Below, piece after piece: positions 32,525-41,516 of a stretch of DNA of 57,237 nucleotides. The notes below the pieces were generated by a model. The model ran no database searches, had not been told where the DNA came from, and saw only the letters and a program-made list of their open reading frames with translations. Position numbers and translations under genes: made by a program. The stretch's first letter is position 1; the number at the start of each line of letters is the position of its first letter. The stretch spans positions 1 to 57,237 of the forward strand of contig JAIOZF010000008.1 in assembly GCA_021740745.1 (NCBI GenBank). Reading direction: 5' to 3'. The DNA is from Crocinitomicaceae bacterium. Lineage in GTDB: Bacteria; Bacteroidota; Bacteroidia; Flavobacteriales_D; Crocinitomicaceae.

Positions 32525-34015
32525 TTACAATCGTTCTAAAGGTGTTTTAATTCCGTCAACAAGCGAATAACAAGCTAATTTGTCTTTGAATACAGAGGAT
32601 TTAAAAATTGAACGATTCAACAACATACGCACACATTCCTGAACACCTTCTACAATCGATGGATGAGGGTGGATCAATTCGGAAAGTACCTCAATCGGCA
32701 TATTTAATTTGATAAGTAAGCCAACAGCTTGAATCGCAGATGATGCATGTTCACCCACAGCGCGCATTCCCAAAATTCTCATTTCTGAATCATTCGTCAC
32801 AATAATCTTGAAAAACCCTTGTGTTTTACGCATCGCAATAGCACGTGTAATGAGCGAATAATCCACTTTTACAACTTTCACAGGAATGTTTTTTTCTACG
32901 CATTGTTGCTCGTTCAATCCAACTGCCGCAACTTCTGGATTCAAGAACATAATCGTACAAATATTGTCGTAGTTCAAACGCTCTGGCTTATTGCCAAACA
33001 TTTTTTCGACAGCGTGACGCGCTTCAATTTCGCCCATGTTGACAAGTGCAATTCGCCCGGAAACATCACCAACAGCATAAATATTTGGAATATTCGTTCG
33101 GGTATCATCGTCACCAATATGAACACCTCTTTTTGACATTAAGACTCCTGCGTTTTCTAAACCCAAATTTTCGATGTTTGGAATGCGTCCAATTGATAAA
33201 AGTGCTTTTTCAACACGGATTGTTTCGTGAGAACCATCTGGGTAGGAAAGTTCGTATTCCACTTCTCCATCCACAATTTGCATCCGTTCTAAATTTGCTT
33301 TGGAATGTATCGTTACCCCTTTACTTTTGAGGTTCTGGGCAACCATTTTAGAAATATCTTCATCCTCAAATGGTAAAATACGTTCTTGGCGGTCGATGAT
33401 ATATACCTTGGTTTTTCCGAAATTCGAAAATATGGTTGCGTATTCACAACCAATCACACCAGCACCGACAATCACTAAACTCTTCGGATAATCTTCTATT
33501 TGATCAATTCCATCGCTGGTCATAATGATTTTTTCGTCAACTGGAATGTCTGCCGTTTTTCGAGGACGACTTCCTGCGGCAAGAATAATATTTTCTCCCC
33601 AAATAATTTTCTCTTCTCCTTCGTGTATGATCTTCACTTCATTTGCACTCACCATCGACGCACTGCCTCTTTCGTAATGCAATAACTTATTCATCGTTTC
33701 CGTCTGCAATAACTTGATGTGACATGAATACTGAAACTTTCGTTCAAAAATTGCTTCAGCCAAGGTTTTTCTCACTTCACTCCATGAAAGATAGAAGGGG
33801 GAACGTCCTTCAGAAACGATGGTGTCATTGATATTTGAAACTTTGTTTGAGATTTCCCATAATGTTTTAGATGATAAGGCTCCATTGTAAACACCAGCAC
33901 CGCCTACCTTGTCTTTTTCAATTAAACAAACATTTTTTTGAAAGTCAATTCCGCGCATTGCAGCTGCATATCCAGCTGGTCCACCACCAATAACAATTAG
34001 GTCAAATTTCTCCAT
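32525..34015 (-). CDS. FAD-dependent NAD(P) oxidoreductase, class I disulfide-reductase fold
   Basis: 496 residues, the fold of dihydrolipoyl dehydrogenase and SthA transhydrogenase. The FAD loop is DLIVIGGGPAGYAAAMRG, the NAD loop is LVIVGAGVIGCEYATIFSNF near residue 180, and the second FAD motif is IPNIYAVGDVSG near 310. The redox motif, normally GGTCLNVGCIPSK, reads GGAGVYNGALSSK here, so both cysteines are lost. Activity via a disulfide is therefore excluded; a flavin-only transhydrogenase or quinone reductase is possible, since SthA already lacks one Cys. The dimer-interface His motif is HPHPSIVEG. It is monocistronic. Confidence 0.88.
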   Translation of the reverse strand: MEKFDLIVIGGGPAGYAAAMRGIDFQKNVCLIEKDKVGGAGVYNGALSSKTLWEISNKVSNINDTIVSEGRSPFYLSWSEVRKTLAEAIFERKFQYSCHIKLLQTETMNKLLHYERGSASMVSANEVKIIHEGEEKIIWGENIILAAGSRPRKTADIPVDEKIIMTSDGIDQIEDYPKSLVIVGAGVIGCEYATIFSNFGKTKVYIIDRQERILPFEDEDISKMVAQNLKSKGVTIHSKANLERMQIVDGEVEYELSYPDGSHETIRVEKALLSIGRIPNIENLGLENAGVLMSKRGVHIGDDDTRTNIPNIYAVGDVSGRIALVNMGEIEARHAVEKMFGNKPERLNYDNICTIMFLNPEVAAVGLNEQQCVEKNIPVKVVKVDYSLITRAIAMRKTQGFFKIIVTNDSEMRILGMRAVGEHASSAIQAVGLLIKLNMPIEVLSELIHPHPSIVEGVQECVRMLLNRSIFKSSVFKDKLACYSLVDGIKTPLERL

Positions 34016-34089
34016 GTTTTCTTATATTCGCCATAAATATAGAAAGCTTACTTCAATGTAAGCGACAAACCATTTAATTTAGAATCAGT

Positions 34090-34581
34090 TTGAATCCGAA
34101 ATTAGCAGAAAAGCTGGAAAAAGCGAACACAGAAAAAGAGTCAATCCGCAAGGTGATTAAGAAAATTTCAGCGAAAAAACCGAAAGATTTAGATGCTAAT
34201 TTCCAGAAACTGCATACCGAATCATTTAAAAAAATAGACTGTTTAACGTGCGCTAATTGTTGCAAAACAACCAGCCCTATTTTTCGTGATATTGACATCA
34301 AGCGCATTTCCAAAAATCTGCGCATGAAGGAAAATGAATTCGTTAAAAATTACTTGAAGATGGATGAAGAAAAGGACTATGTTCTTCAATCTTCACCTTG
34401 TGCGTTTTTGGGAAACGATAACAAATGTGATATCTATGAATTTCGCCCACTAGCATGTCGTGAATACCCACACACCGATAGAAAAAATATGCACCAAATT
34501 CTCGATCTAACAGTGAAGAACACGGAGATTTGTCCAGCAGTTGCAGAAATTGTCTTGCAAATCACAAATAAATATGTTTAG
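34090..34581 (+). CDS. YkgJ-family cysteine-cluster protein
   Basis: 163 residues. The start is a TTG at 34090; an in-frame TAA lies at 34075 and no ATG occurs near enough. Residues 1-45 are a charged helix. The cluster-binding pattern follows: DCLTCANCC, then SPCAFLGNDNKCDIYEFRP, LACREYP, and a late ICPAV. Eight cysteines in this spacing are the YkgJ/UPF0153 signature, probably for Zn or Fe-S. TAATTTAG at 34075-34082 is a -7-like box only seven bases upstream. Function is unknown. Confidence 0.88.
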   Translation: MNPKLAEKLEKANTEKESIRKVIKKISAKKPKDLDANFQKLHTESFKKIDCLTCANCCKTTSPIFRDIDIKRISKNLRMKENEFVKNYLKMDEEKDYVLQSSPCAFLGNDNKCDIYEFRPLACREYPHTDRKNMHQILDLTVKNTEICPAVAEIVLQITNKYV

Positions 34582-34633
34582 AGCCAACTATTTTATGATT
34601 ATTTTCGTCTAGAACTGTGAAACTTGCAAAACT

Positions 34634-37600
34634 ATGAATCTAGGAATCTTTAGGCTATCTCTCCTCCTAATAGCCATCCTCCCATTTACTACGAACGCTC
34701 AGCGTGGAAAAAATTTGGATTATACTCCTGCAGCGAATAATACGGTTGTAAATACGTACACCGCAATGACTGCAGTAACAGGTGTTAATACAATTACCGT
34801 TGCCAACAATGCAATGACTAATGCAGTGCTAACTTCACCTCTTGCTCCCGGCGATTTGATTTTGATCATACAAATGCAAGGTGCTAGCATGGATATCGAG
34901 GATTATCCAGTTGCGGCATGGGCAGCATTGTATACAACGCCATTTGGCCACATCGGCGACTGGCCACTTTTTATAGAATTATGGGGGCAAGTTTTGAACC
35001 CAAATAATGCAGGTAAATTTGAACAGGCAGAGGTTAGAGCTGTGGGTGGAACAACTTCCATCACATTGCAATGTAATCTCGTTAATTCATATAATACAGC
35101 TGGAAAAGTGCAAATTGTGCGTATTCCAAGATTTAATAATTTAACAGTCAATACAAATACCTCTATTGTGCCTTCAGCTTGGAATGGAACGACAGGCGGC
35201 GTTGTTGCAGTTGAAGTGAATGGCGCACTTACGATTAATGGAACGGGTAAAATCTCAGCCTCGGCCTTAGGCTTTAGAGGTGGTGTGGTGCAAACTAGTG
35301 CTTCTGCTCAATCAGGAGTAACTGTAGCAAGTGCAACAAATACAAATCCGACTTCGAATGGCAGTTCTTTCTTGGGTTCACCATCGGTGAATGAAGGAGC
35401 ACGAAAAGGTGAAGGAATTGGTGGATATTCAACCGAATATACCGCTGTGGGTTCCGCATATGGTCGCGGCGCTCCTGCTAATGGCGGCGGCGGCGGCGGT
35501 ATCAAAAACGCCGGTGGTGGTGGCGGTGCCAATGTAGGCGCTGGAACGTACACAGGTAAAGGTGTGCCGAATACGGCGTATGCTACTGCTTGGGCGCTAG
35601 AAACAGGGATGGGTACTGCTAGTTCAGGTGGCGGCAGAGGTGGATATTCCTATGCAACTTCAAATCAAAATGCATTAGCGCTCGGGCCCAACCAAAACGC
35701 CTGGGGTGGAGATGTAAGAAAAAGTAATGGTGGCTTAGGTGGTCACCCGTTGGTATATGATGCAACGCGCCTATACTTGGGCGGCGGCGGCGGTGCCGGT
35801 GAATCAGATAATGCGAGTCAAGGTGGTGCTGGTGGTGCTGGTGGTGGTATTGTCTTCATCACAACTTTCGGAACAATCACTGGAAATGGAAGCATTGAAG
35901 CCGATGGTGCCGTGGGGCAAAAGACAAATCCGTTAGGTCAAACGACACCGTCAGGTTTAAGAGGAAATGATGGTGCTGGTGGTGCTGGTGCTGGTGGAAG
36001 TATTTACATCAAAAACACAGCAGCTTTACCAGCTACTTTAACCATTAATGCACGTGGTGGTGTTGGTGGAAATCATGATTTAACGGTTACAGGATTTGGA
36101 GTACCAGAGTCAACTGGTCCTGGTGGCGGAGGTGGAGGTGGTAACATCGCATTTACTTCTGGTGCGCCGGTTCAAACAGTAACAGGAGGATTAAGTGGAA
36201 CATCTAATTCTGCATACATAACTGAGTTTCCTCCAAATGGAGCTACTGGTGGTGCGGCAGGCGTTACTAGTTTACCAACAACAGCGTATAATATTACAGC
36301 AAGTGGTGTAACCATTTGTGGTGGAAATAGCACAACTTTAACGGCTAGTTCAACGGGAACCTTGCCTGGAACATTAACTTGGTACAACGCACAGTTTGGC
36401 GGAACAGTCGTTGGTTCAGGTACAACATTTAATACGCCTGTTTTAACTACAACAACAACCTATTATGTTGGAACATGTCCTGGTACTTTTAGAGTCCCTG
36501 TTACGGTAACGGTTAATCCTGCTCCAGTAATCTCAGGAACGCCAGTGATTACAAATGCAGGATGTACAACGCCTGGTGGAATTACAGGTTTGACTGTTAG
36601 TGGTGGTTCTGGATCATATACGTATACATGGAACGCAACAACAACTCCTTCTCCCGTCTTGAGCAATGCTTCGGCTGGTTCGTATACCTTAACAGTGTTA
36701 GATGCAAATGGTTGTAGCACCACTAGTGGACCTTATGTCATTTCAGGAACTTCTGGACCAACAATCAATTCTGCTGCTGCAGTCGTAAGTAATCAATTGT
36801 GCAATGGTACAATGGGATCTATTACTGGCTTAACAACAACGGGAACTATTGTTTCGTATACTTGGACGAATTCAGGTGGTAGTGTATTGAATCCCACAGG
36901 ACTTCCGCAAGGAGCATATTCATTGACAGTTACAGATAATGTGGGATGTACAGCAACAGCTGGACCGTTTAATGTAGGTTTTGTAGCTGGTCCAACGATC
37001 AATTCTACGAATGTTGTATTGACAGATGAATTGTGTAATGGAACCCTGGGGTCAATTACTGGTTTGACAACAACGGGAACAATTGTCAGCTACATTTGGA
37101 CGAATTCAGGTGGAAGTGTATTAAATCCTTCTGCGCTGACACAAGGAACATACAGCATCACAGTTACAGATAACAATGGTTGTACAGCATCTGCTGGACC
37201 ATTTACAATTGGTTATGTGGCTGGTCCAACATTGAATGCTACCAATGTTGTTATTACAGATGAAATTTGTAATGGTACATTAGGAACCATTTCAGGAATT
37301 ACTTCTACGGGAACAATTGTTTCATATACATGGACAGGTAGTTCAAGTACGTTGATGAATCCAACTGATTTAACACAAGGATCATATACACTTACCGCAA
37401 CAGACAATCTTGGATGTCAAGCGACAGAAGGACCTTTCACAGTTGGTTTTGTAGCTGGACCTTCAGTTAACTCAACAAATGCAGTTGTATCTAATGAATT
37501 GTGCAACGGAACATTGGGTTCGATTTCTGGATTAACAACTACAGGAAATGGTTTGACATACAATTGGATAAGTTCAGGAAGTCCAGCAAGTGGATTGAAT

Positions 37601-39607
37601 CCAACCAATCTTACTCAAGGAACATATGTGTTGACGGTTACAGATAACAACGGATGTGCAGTTAACGCTGGACCATTCACCGTGAATTTTGTTGCAGGTC
37701 CAACAATCAATTCAACCAACGTTGTAGTTTCGGATCCGTTATGTAACGGAACAATGGGATCCATTTCTGGATTGACAACTACTGGAACAATTGTCACATA
37801 CGCATGGACAAATAGTGGTGGAAGTGTCTTGAATCCAACTGGACTTTCACAAGGTACTTACAATTTAATAGTTACTGATAACAATGGTTGTACAGCTTCG
37901 GCTGGACCTTTCAATGTCGGTTTCGTAGCTGGACCAACCGTTGATGCAACAAATGCTGTAACAACAGATCAGTTGTGTAATGGTACATTGGGATCAATTT
38001 CAGGATTGACAACAACGGGAACTTCTTTAACCTATTTATGGACGAACAGTGGTGGTGCGGTCTTGAATCCAACTTCATTGACAGCAGGAACTTATTCATT
38101 AACCGTAACAAATGGTATTGGTTGTACGGCCTCGGCTGGACCTTTCACTATCAATTTTGTTGCTGGTCCAACCGTTAACGCAACAAATGTTGTTGTGACG
38201 GACGTAGCATGTGATGGTACACTTGGTTCAATTGCTGGCTTAACTGCAACGGGATCATCTTTGACTTACTTATGGACAAATAGTGGAGGTTCAGTCTTGA
38301 ATCCAAGTTCATTGGCCGCAGGTACCTATTCATTAACCGTTACAGATGGAAATGGATGTACTGCGAATGCAGGGCCTTTCACAGTAGATCCTTCGTTAGC
38401 GTTATCAATTGATAATTCAGCGATGGTTGTAACTCAAACATCTTGTACGGCGAACACAGGTTCTATTACTGGAATTGTTATAAATGGTGGAACGAATCCT
38501 ACAATCAGTTGGTCAAATGGTCCTTCTACTGCAAACATTTCAAATTTAGCTGCTGGAACATATGTGATGACAGTAAGTGATGCTGCTGGATGCACAGATC
38601 AACTTTCAGTAGACATTACAATGGTGAATGCACCGATTATTGATATAAGCAATTTAGTTGTTGTGTCTTCACATTGTGCGCAGTCAGACGGTTCAATTAG
38701 CGGAATTACTGTTAGCGGTGGAACTCCTGCTTATGCTTATTTGTGGAATGGAAATGCTGCATTATCAACATTGGATATTTCATCAATTCCTGCAGGTGCC
38801 TACAATTTGGTTGTGACTGATTCTCAAGGTTGCTCAGATTCAGAAACGCTTACGATTACGGATATTGCGGGTCCTTCGGTTTCTGCAACAAATTTAGTTG
38901 TTACGCAACCAACTTGCGCTGGTCCTGGACAAATCCTTGGATTGACAGTATCTGGAGTTTCAACTCCATACACCTATACTTGGACAAATACTGCACAAAC
39001 GACAATTGATATCACGGCATTGAATCCAGCAAGTTATTCACTTACAGTTACCGATAATTCGGGTTGTACGGTTAATTATGGACCAATCGTACTGAATAAT
39101 CCAGCTGGTCCAACTGCAAACTTCACATGGAATCCTTTTAGTCCGGATGTAAACGAAACAATTACATTTGATAATACCACAGCGGGAGTAGCTCCATTGG
39201 TTTATAGTTGGACAATAGATGGACAAACATTTTCAACTGAAAACATTTCTTATGCATTTGGAATGGAAGGAACATATCCAGTTACTTTATCGGTTATAGA
39301 TGCAAACGGATGTGTGGATGATATTACGCAGCTTGTTTCTGTTTTTGGGGTATTAGTTATTCCAAATGTTATCACACCGAACAATGATGGTAATAATGAC
39401 TTATTTGTGATTGAAGGTTTAAAACCAGAATCGAAATTATTGGTGGTTAACCGTTGGGGGAATGTTGTCTTTGAAACGGATGATTACCAAAACGATTGGA
39501 ACGGGAAAGATTTGAATGGTTTACCATTATTGGATGGAGTGTACACATATACCTTAACTACCCCGGATGATAATGTAAAACATGGTTTTATTCATTTGAT
39601 TAGATAA
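34634..39607 (+). CDS. Giant SprB-repeat surface adhesin, T9SS type B sorting
   Basis: 1657 residues with a signal peptide (ending LPFTTNA). Residues about 185-545 are very Gly-rich. About 630-1490 hold eleven SprB-type repeats of about 75-80 residues: seven nearly alike (for example CNGTLGSITGLTTTGTIVSY and TVTDNNGCTASAGPF) flanked by four diverged ones. Residues about 1490-1571 form a PKD domain (VYSWTIDGQTFSTENISYAF). The last 85 residues are the CHU_C type B sorting domain (VIPNVITPNNDGNNDLF, then NRWGNVVFETD and LLDGVYTYTL). It is exported by T9SS and anchored outside. SprB-like adhesins bind surfaces or polysaccharide and can support gliding. No gld or spr genes lie nearby. Confidence 0.92.
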   Translation: MNLGIFRLSLLLIAILPFTTNAQRGKNLDYTPAANNTVVNTYTAMTAVTGVNTITVANNAMTNAVLTSPLAPGDLILIIQMQGASMDIEDYPVAAWAALYTTPFGHIGDWPLFIELWGQVLNPNNAGKFEQAEVRAVGGTTSITLQCNLVNSYNTAGKVQIVRIPRFNNLTVNTNTSIVPSAWNGTTGGVVAVEVNGALTINGTGKISASALGFRGGVVQTSASAQSGVTVASATNTNPTSNGSSFLGSPSVNEGARKGEGIGGYSTEYTAVGSAYGRGAPANGGGGGGIKNAGGGGGANVGAGTYTGKGVPNTAYATAWALETGMGTASSGGGRGGYSYATSNQNALALGPNQNAWGGDVRKSNGGLGGHPLVYDATRLYLGGGGGAGESDNASQGGAGGAGGGIVFITTFGTITGNGSIEADGAVGQKTNPLGQTTPSGLRGNDGAGGAGAGGSIYIKNTAALPATLTINARGGVGGNHDLTVTGFGVPESTGPGGGGGGGNIAFTSGAPVQTVTGGLSGTSNSAYITEFPPNGATGGAAGVTSLPTTAYNITASGVTICGGNSTTLTASSTGTLPGTLTWYNAQFGGTVVGSGTTFNTPVLTTTTTYYVGTCPGTFRVPVTVTVNPAPVISGTPVITNAGCTTPGGITGLTVSGGSGSYTYTWNATTTPSPVLSNASAGSYTLTVLDANGCSTTSGPYVISGTSGPTINSAAAVVSNQLCNGTMGSITGLTTTGTIVSYTWTNSGGSVLNPTGLPQGAYSLTVTDNVGCTATAGPFNVGFVAGPTINSTNVVLTDELCNGTLGSITGLTTTGTIVSYIWTNSGGSVLNPSALTQGTYSITVTDNNGCTASAGPFTIGYVAGPTLNATNVVITDEICNGTLGTISGITSTGTIVSYTWTGSSSTLMNPTDLTQGSYTLTATDNLGCQATEGPFTVGFVAGPSVNSTNAVVSNELCNGTLGSISGLTTTGNGLTYNWISSGSPASGLNPTNLTQGTYVLTVTDNNGCAVNAGPFTVNFVAGPTINSTNVVVSDPLCNGTMGSISGLTTTGTIVTYAWTNSGGSVLNPTGLSQGTYNLIVTDNNGCTASAGPFNVGFVAGPTVDATNAVTTDQLCNGTLGSISGLTTTGTSLTYLWTNSGGAVLNPTSLTAGTYSLTVTNGIGCTASAGPFTINFVAGPTVNATNVVVTDVACDGTLGSIAGLTATGSSLTYLWTNSGGSVLNPSSLAAGTYSLTVTDGNGCTANAGPFTVDPSLALSIDNSAMVVTQTSCTANTGSITGIVINGGTNPTISWSNGPSTANISNLAAGTYVMTVSDAAGCTDQLSVDITMVNAPIIDISNLVVVSSHCAQSDGSISGITVSGGTPAYAYLWNGNAALSTLDISSIPAGAYNLVVTDSQGCSDSETLTITDIAGPSVSATNLVVTQPTCAGPGQILGLTVSGVSTPYTYTWTNTAQTTIDITALNPASYSLTVTDNSGCTVNYGPIVLNNPAGPTANFTWNPFSPDVNETITFDNTTAGVAPLVYSWTIDGQTFSTENISYAFGMEGTYPVTLSVIDANGCVDDITQLVSVFGVLVIPNVITPNNDGNNDLFVIEGLKPESKLLVVNRWGNVVFETDDYQNDWNGKDLNGLPLLDGVYTYTLTTPDDNVKHGFIHLIR
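36760..38390 (+). repeat. Seven near-identical 230-240-bp coding repeats
   Basis: The central SprB-type repeats of the adhesin are close copies at DNA level. Shared words include AATTCAGGTGG and GGTTGTACAGC. Their similarity, against the diverged outer repeats, suggests recent expansion or gene conversion. Confidence 0.8.
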
Positions 39608-39637
39608 ACCAACATAATTAGCGTTATTATTAATTCG

Positions 39638-40216
39638 ATGGTAGAAACAATCAATAGCGCTATTTGGTCAGATGTTAGAAACATTTATTTGGCTTGTTTA
39701 GAGAAGCAAAACAACGTTTCTGGCAGCGTGATGGTTCAATATTTTGGTGAGTTGTCTCCTGATTTCATAAATGGGCTGACTGATAATGTTGAAGAAATGA
39801 TGGTTTCAAATGGCGATTCTAAAAAAGTCATTAAACGCGTTTTTTCTATTTTGATCGAAGGTCTGCAAAATGTTCGTTTACATGGTGAAAAGGACGAACA
39901 AGGAAATCAATTTTCGTTTCTGTTTATTGTAAAGTGCAAGAACAACTATAAGATAATAATGGGAAACCTTATTAATCATGAAGATAAAGTAATTGCAGAA
40001 AGCTATTTGGATAAAATCAATTTAATGTCTACCGAAGAATTGAAAAGCTATTATTTAGAAAATTTAGATAATAGTTTCTTTTCAAGTAAGGGTGGGGCAG
40101 GATTAGGATTTCTGACTATGCGTATGAAAAGTGAACAAAAGTTGAGTTATTCATTTGACAAACTAAATGAGAGTCTTTGCTTTTTTACAGTGGAGATTAC
40201 ACTTATGAGAGATTGA
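39638..40216 (+). CDS. SiaB-family protein kinase (DUF6272)
   Basis: 192 residues, cytoplasmic. It resembles SiaB, a GHKL/HATPase-like kinase that phosphorylates a STAS-like partner. The N-box region is VFSILIEGLQNVRLHGEKDE near residue 70, and the Gly loop is SKGGAGLGFLTMRMKS near residue 150. It starts 30 bases after the adhesin gene and is followed after one base by a secreted protein, so an operon is likely. No SiaC-type substrate gene is adjacent; the STAS protein at 48690 is a distant candidate. Confidence 0.8.
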   Translation: MVETINSAIWSDVRNIYLACLEKQNNVSGSVMVQYFGELSPDFINGLTDNVEEMMVSNGDSKKVIKRVFSILIEGLQNVRLHGEKDEQGNQFSFLFIVKCKNNYKIIMGNLINHEDKVIAESYLDKINLMSTEELKSYYLENLDNSFFSSKGGAGLGFLTMRMKSEQKLSYSFDKLNESLCFFTVEITLMRD

Positions 40217-40217
40217 T

Positions 40218-40682
40218 ATGCGCTATTGTTTATTCATTATTTTTCTTTTACCCCTTATTGTTTGTGCGCAAACAAAAATTTATGTTGGAAAGGATAAATT
40301 TCCAAATGATCAGGTGTATGAAATTAAAAACAATATCGTTTATCGCGTAAATAATCCTGCAAGCAAAATTGAGTATTTATTTATTGAAAATGGTAAAGTT
40401 TATTTCAAGGATCGAAAGTTCTTCACTGATATTAAATATAGTTACACCAAAGGTTCCATCTACAAGGGAAATTCAACGTCTACTTTTGATCAATTATTTG
40501 AGTTAAAAGACGGTAAATTATACATTGGAAACAGCAATTTTAGTTCTGATTGTCTGTTCACGTTAAAGGATGGAATCATCTACAAAGGAGATAGTACAAG
40601 TACTTTTGATGCCTTTATGTCGTATGATATAGAGAACCCAGATGACTTGATATTGATAGCAATGCTTATCGCACCCTATTAG
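40218..40682 (+). CDS. Secreted repeat protein of unknown function
   Basis: 154 residues with a signal peptide (ending LIVCAQ). The mature part has short repeats of the form IYKGNSTSTFD (twice) with strands such as ENGKVYFKDRKFFTDI and KDGKLYIGNSNFSSD, suggesting a repeated beta-hairpin fold. It lies one base after the SiaB-type kinase stop. Its stop overlaps the stop of the convergent gene at 40679 by four bases, with no terminator between. Confidence 0.65.
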   Translation: MRYCLFIIFLLPLIVCAQTKIYVGKDKFPNDQVYEIKNNIVYRVNNPASKIEYLFIENGKVYFKDRKFFTDIKYSYTKGSIYKGNSTSTFDQLFELKDGKLYIGNSNFSSDCLFTLKDGIIYKGDSTSTFDAFMSYDIENPDDLILIAMLIAPY

Positions 40683-41119
40683 TCAAGACTAATACTGTAA
40701 ACAGTAGATTTCAATGTTTGCATATCAGTAATCTGAAGTAATAACTTAGTTGCACCTTCCTCATTAATTTCTATCGTTCTCGTCGTATTTGGTGCTAGTT
40801 TGGAATCAATGATCACTTTCCCTTTTGAATCTCTTAAATTGATTGTTACACCATTTGATGCACTTCCAATAGATAGTTGAAGGCTTACCAAGTGATTGTC
40901 ACTGTTATATGATGCTTCTAAAACTGTTTCTAATTCTTCCAATAAGCGAATAACTTGAAGACTATTAGAGGATTGTTTTTCGAATGTTGTTTCTTCATCA
41001 GCTTCAATTTCTGTATTAGAAGCAATTAATTCTTCGGATAATTCATTTTGTGAAAAACAAACTGGAAAAATTCCAAATAGAATAAATGTACTAAGGATGT
41101 AAACTTTTTTCATATTCAT
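40679..41119 (-). CDS. Secreted protein of unknown function
   Basis: 146 residues with a signal peptide (MKKVYILSTFILFGIFPVCFSQ, preceded by MN). The first part of the mature protein is an acidic helical region rich in Glu; the last 70 residues are beta-rich (VSLQLSIGSASNGVTINLRD, then TRTIEINEEGATKLLLQITD) like a carrier or sorting-type sandwich, though it lacks the T9SS motifs. Function unknown. Confidence 0.6.
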   Translation of the reverse strand: MNMKKVYILSTFILFGIFPVCFSQNELSEELIASNTEIEADEETTFEKQSSNSLQVIRLLEELETVLEASYNSDNHLVSLQLSIGSASNGVTINLRDSKGKVIIDSKLAPNTTRTIEINEEGATKLLLQITDMQTLKSTVYSISLD

Positions 41120-41275
41120 TTTTTTTGTGTGTTATTTTATTTTTCAAAGGAATGAATTGTGTTGCTCTTTGAGAGTAGATCTGGGACTCCTATTCAATTA
41201 ATTAATGAAAATAGTAGAACAATTTCTAAGTGTTTTTACATAGACATTTTTTGATGACATGATTAAAATCATGTT

Positions 41276-41302
41276 TTGAAATTAAATTATTTTTTATCTT
41301 TG
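41276..41302 (+). promoter_or_regulatory. Promoter of the Cys-rich mini-gene
   Basis: TTG at 41276-41278 and TATCTTTG at 41295-41302 are 16 bases apart, a near-consensus Bacteroidota promoter. The mini-gene ATG is 22 bases downstream. Confidence 0.7.
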
Positions 41303-41324
41303 TTTGGAATTAGTCTAAATAAGA

Positions 41325-41465
41325 ATGAGAGCAGCGTATTTTACTCCAATCGATTCAATTAAGCCAGCACAAAGTTGTGAGGGATGTTCTTGTGGGAAGA
41401 AAAAGGATTGTTGTAAAAAATATAAGAAGAAAGGTGTGCACTGTAAAAAGTGTCCAAAAATATAG
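41325..41465 (+). CDS. Cysteine-rich 46-residue small protein
   Basis: An ATG at 41325 opens a 46-codon ORF with seven Cys at residues 18, 21, 23, 29, 30, 40 and 43 (SCEGCSCGKKKDCCKKYKKK, then HCKKCP). Lys makes up about a quarter of the protein and there is no signal peptide. The CxxCxC, CC and CxxC spacing is typical of small metal-binding, metallothionein-like proteins. A consensus promoter precedes it and a strong terminator follows 11 bases after the stop, so it is a complete transcription unit of about 190 bases. The metal and role are inferred, not shown. Confidence 0.75.
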   Translation: MRAAYFTPIDSIKPAQSCEGCSCGKKKDCCKKYKKKGVHCKKCPKI

Positions 41466-41470
41466 AACAT

Positions 41471-41503
41471 AAAAAAAGCGCTAGATAACTAGCGCTTTTT
41501 TTT
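41471..41503. terminator. Bidirectional terminator
   Basis: AGCGCTAG (41477-41484) pairs with CTAGCGCT (41489-41496) around ATAA, and flanking A and T runs extend the stem. It ends the Cys-rich mini-gene on the plus strand and the collagen-like gene (stop at 41517) on the minus strand. Confidence 0.9.
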
Positions 41504-41516
41504 GGAGTCAACATGC

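Noticed and set aside
36463-37797. Several minus-strand ORFs of 60-86 residues inside the SprB adhesin
   Set aside because: They mirror the repeated coding sequence in antisense, recur with the repeat, and lack start signals.
36760-38390. CRISPR or mobile repeat
   Set aside because: Repeats are in frame and code for SprB-type domains.
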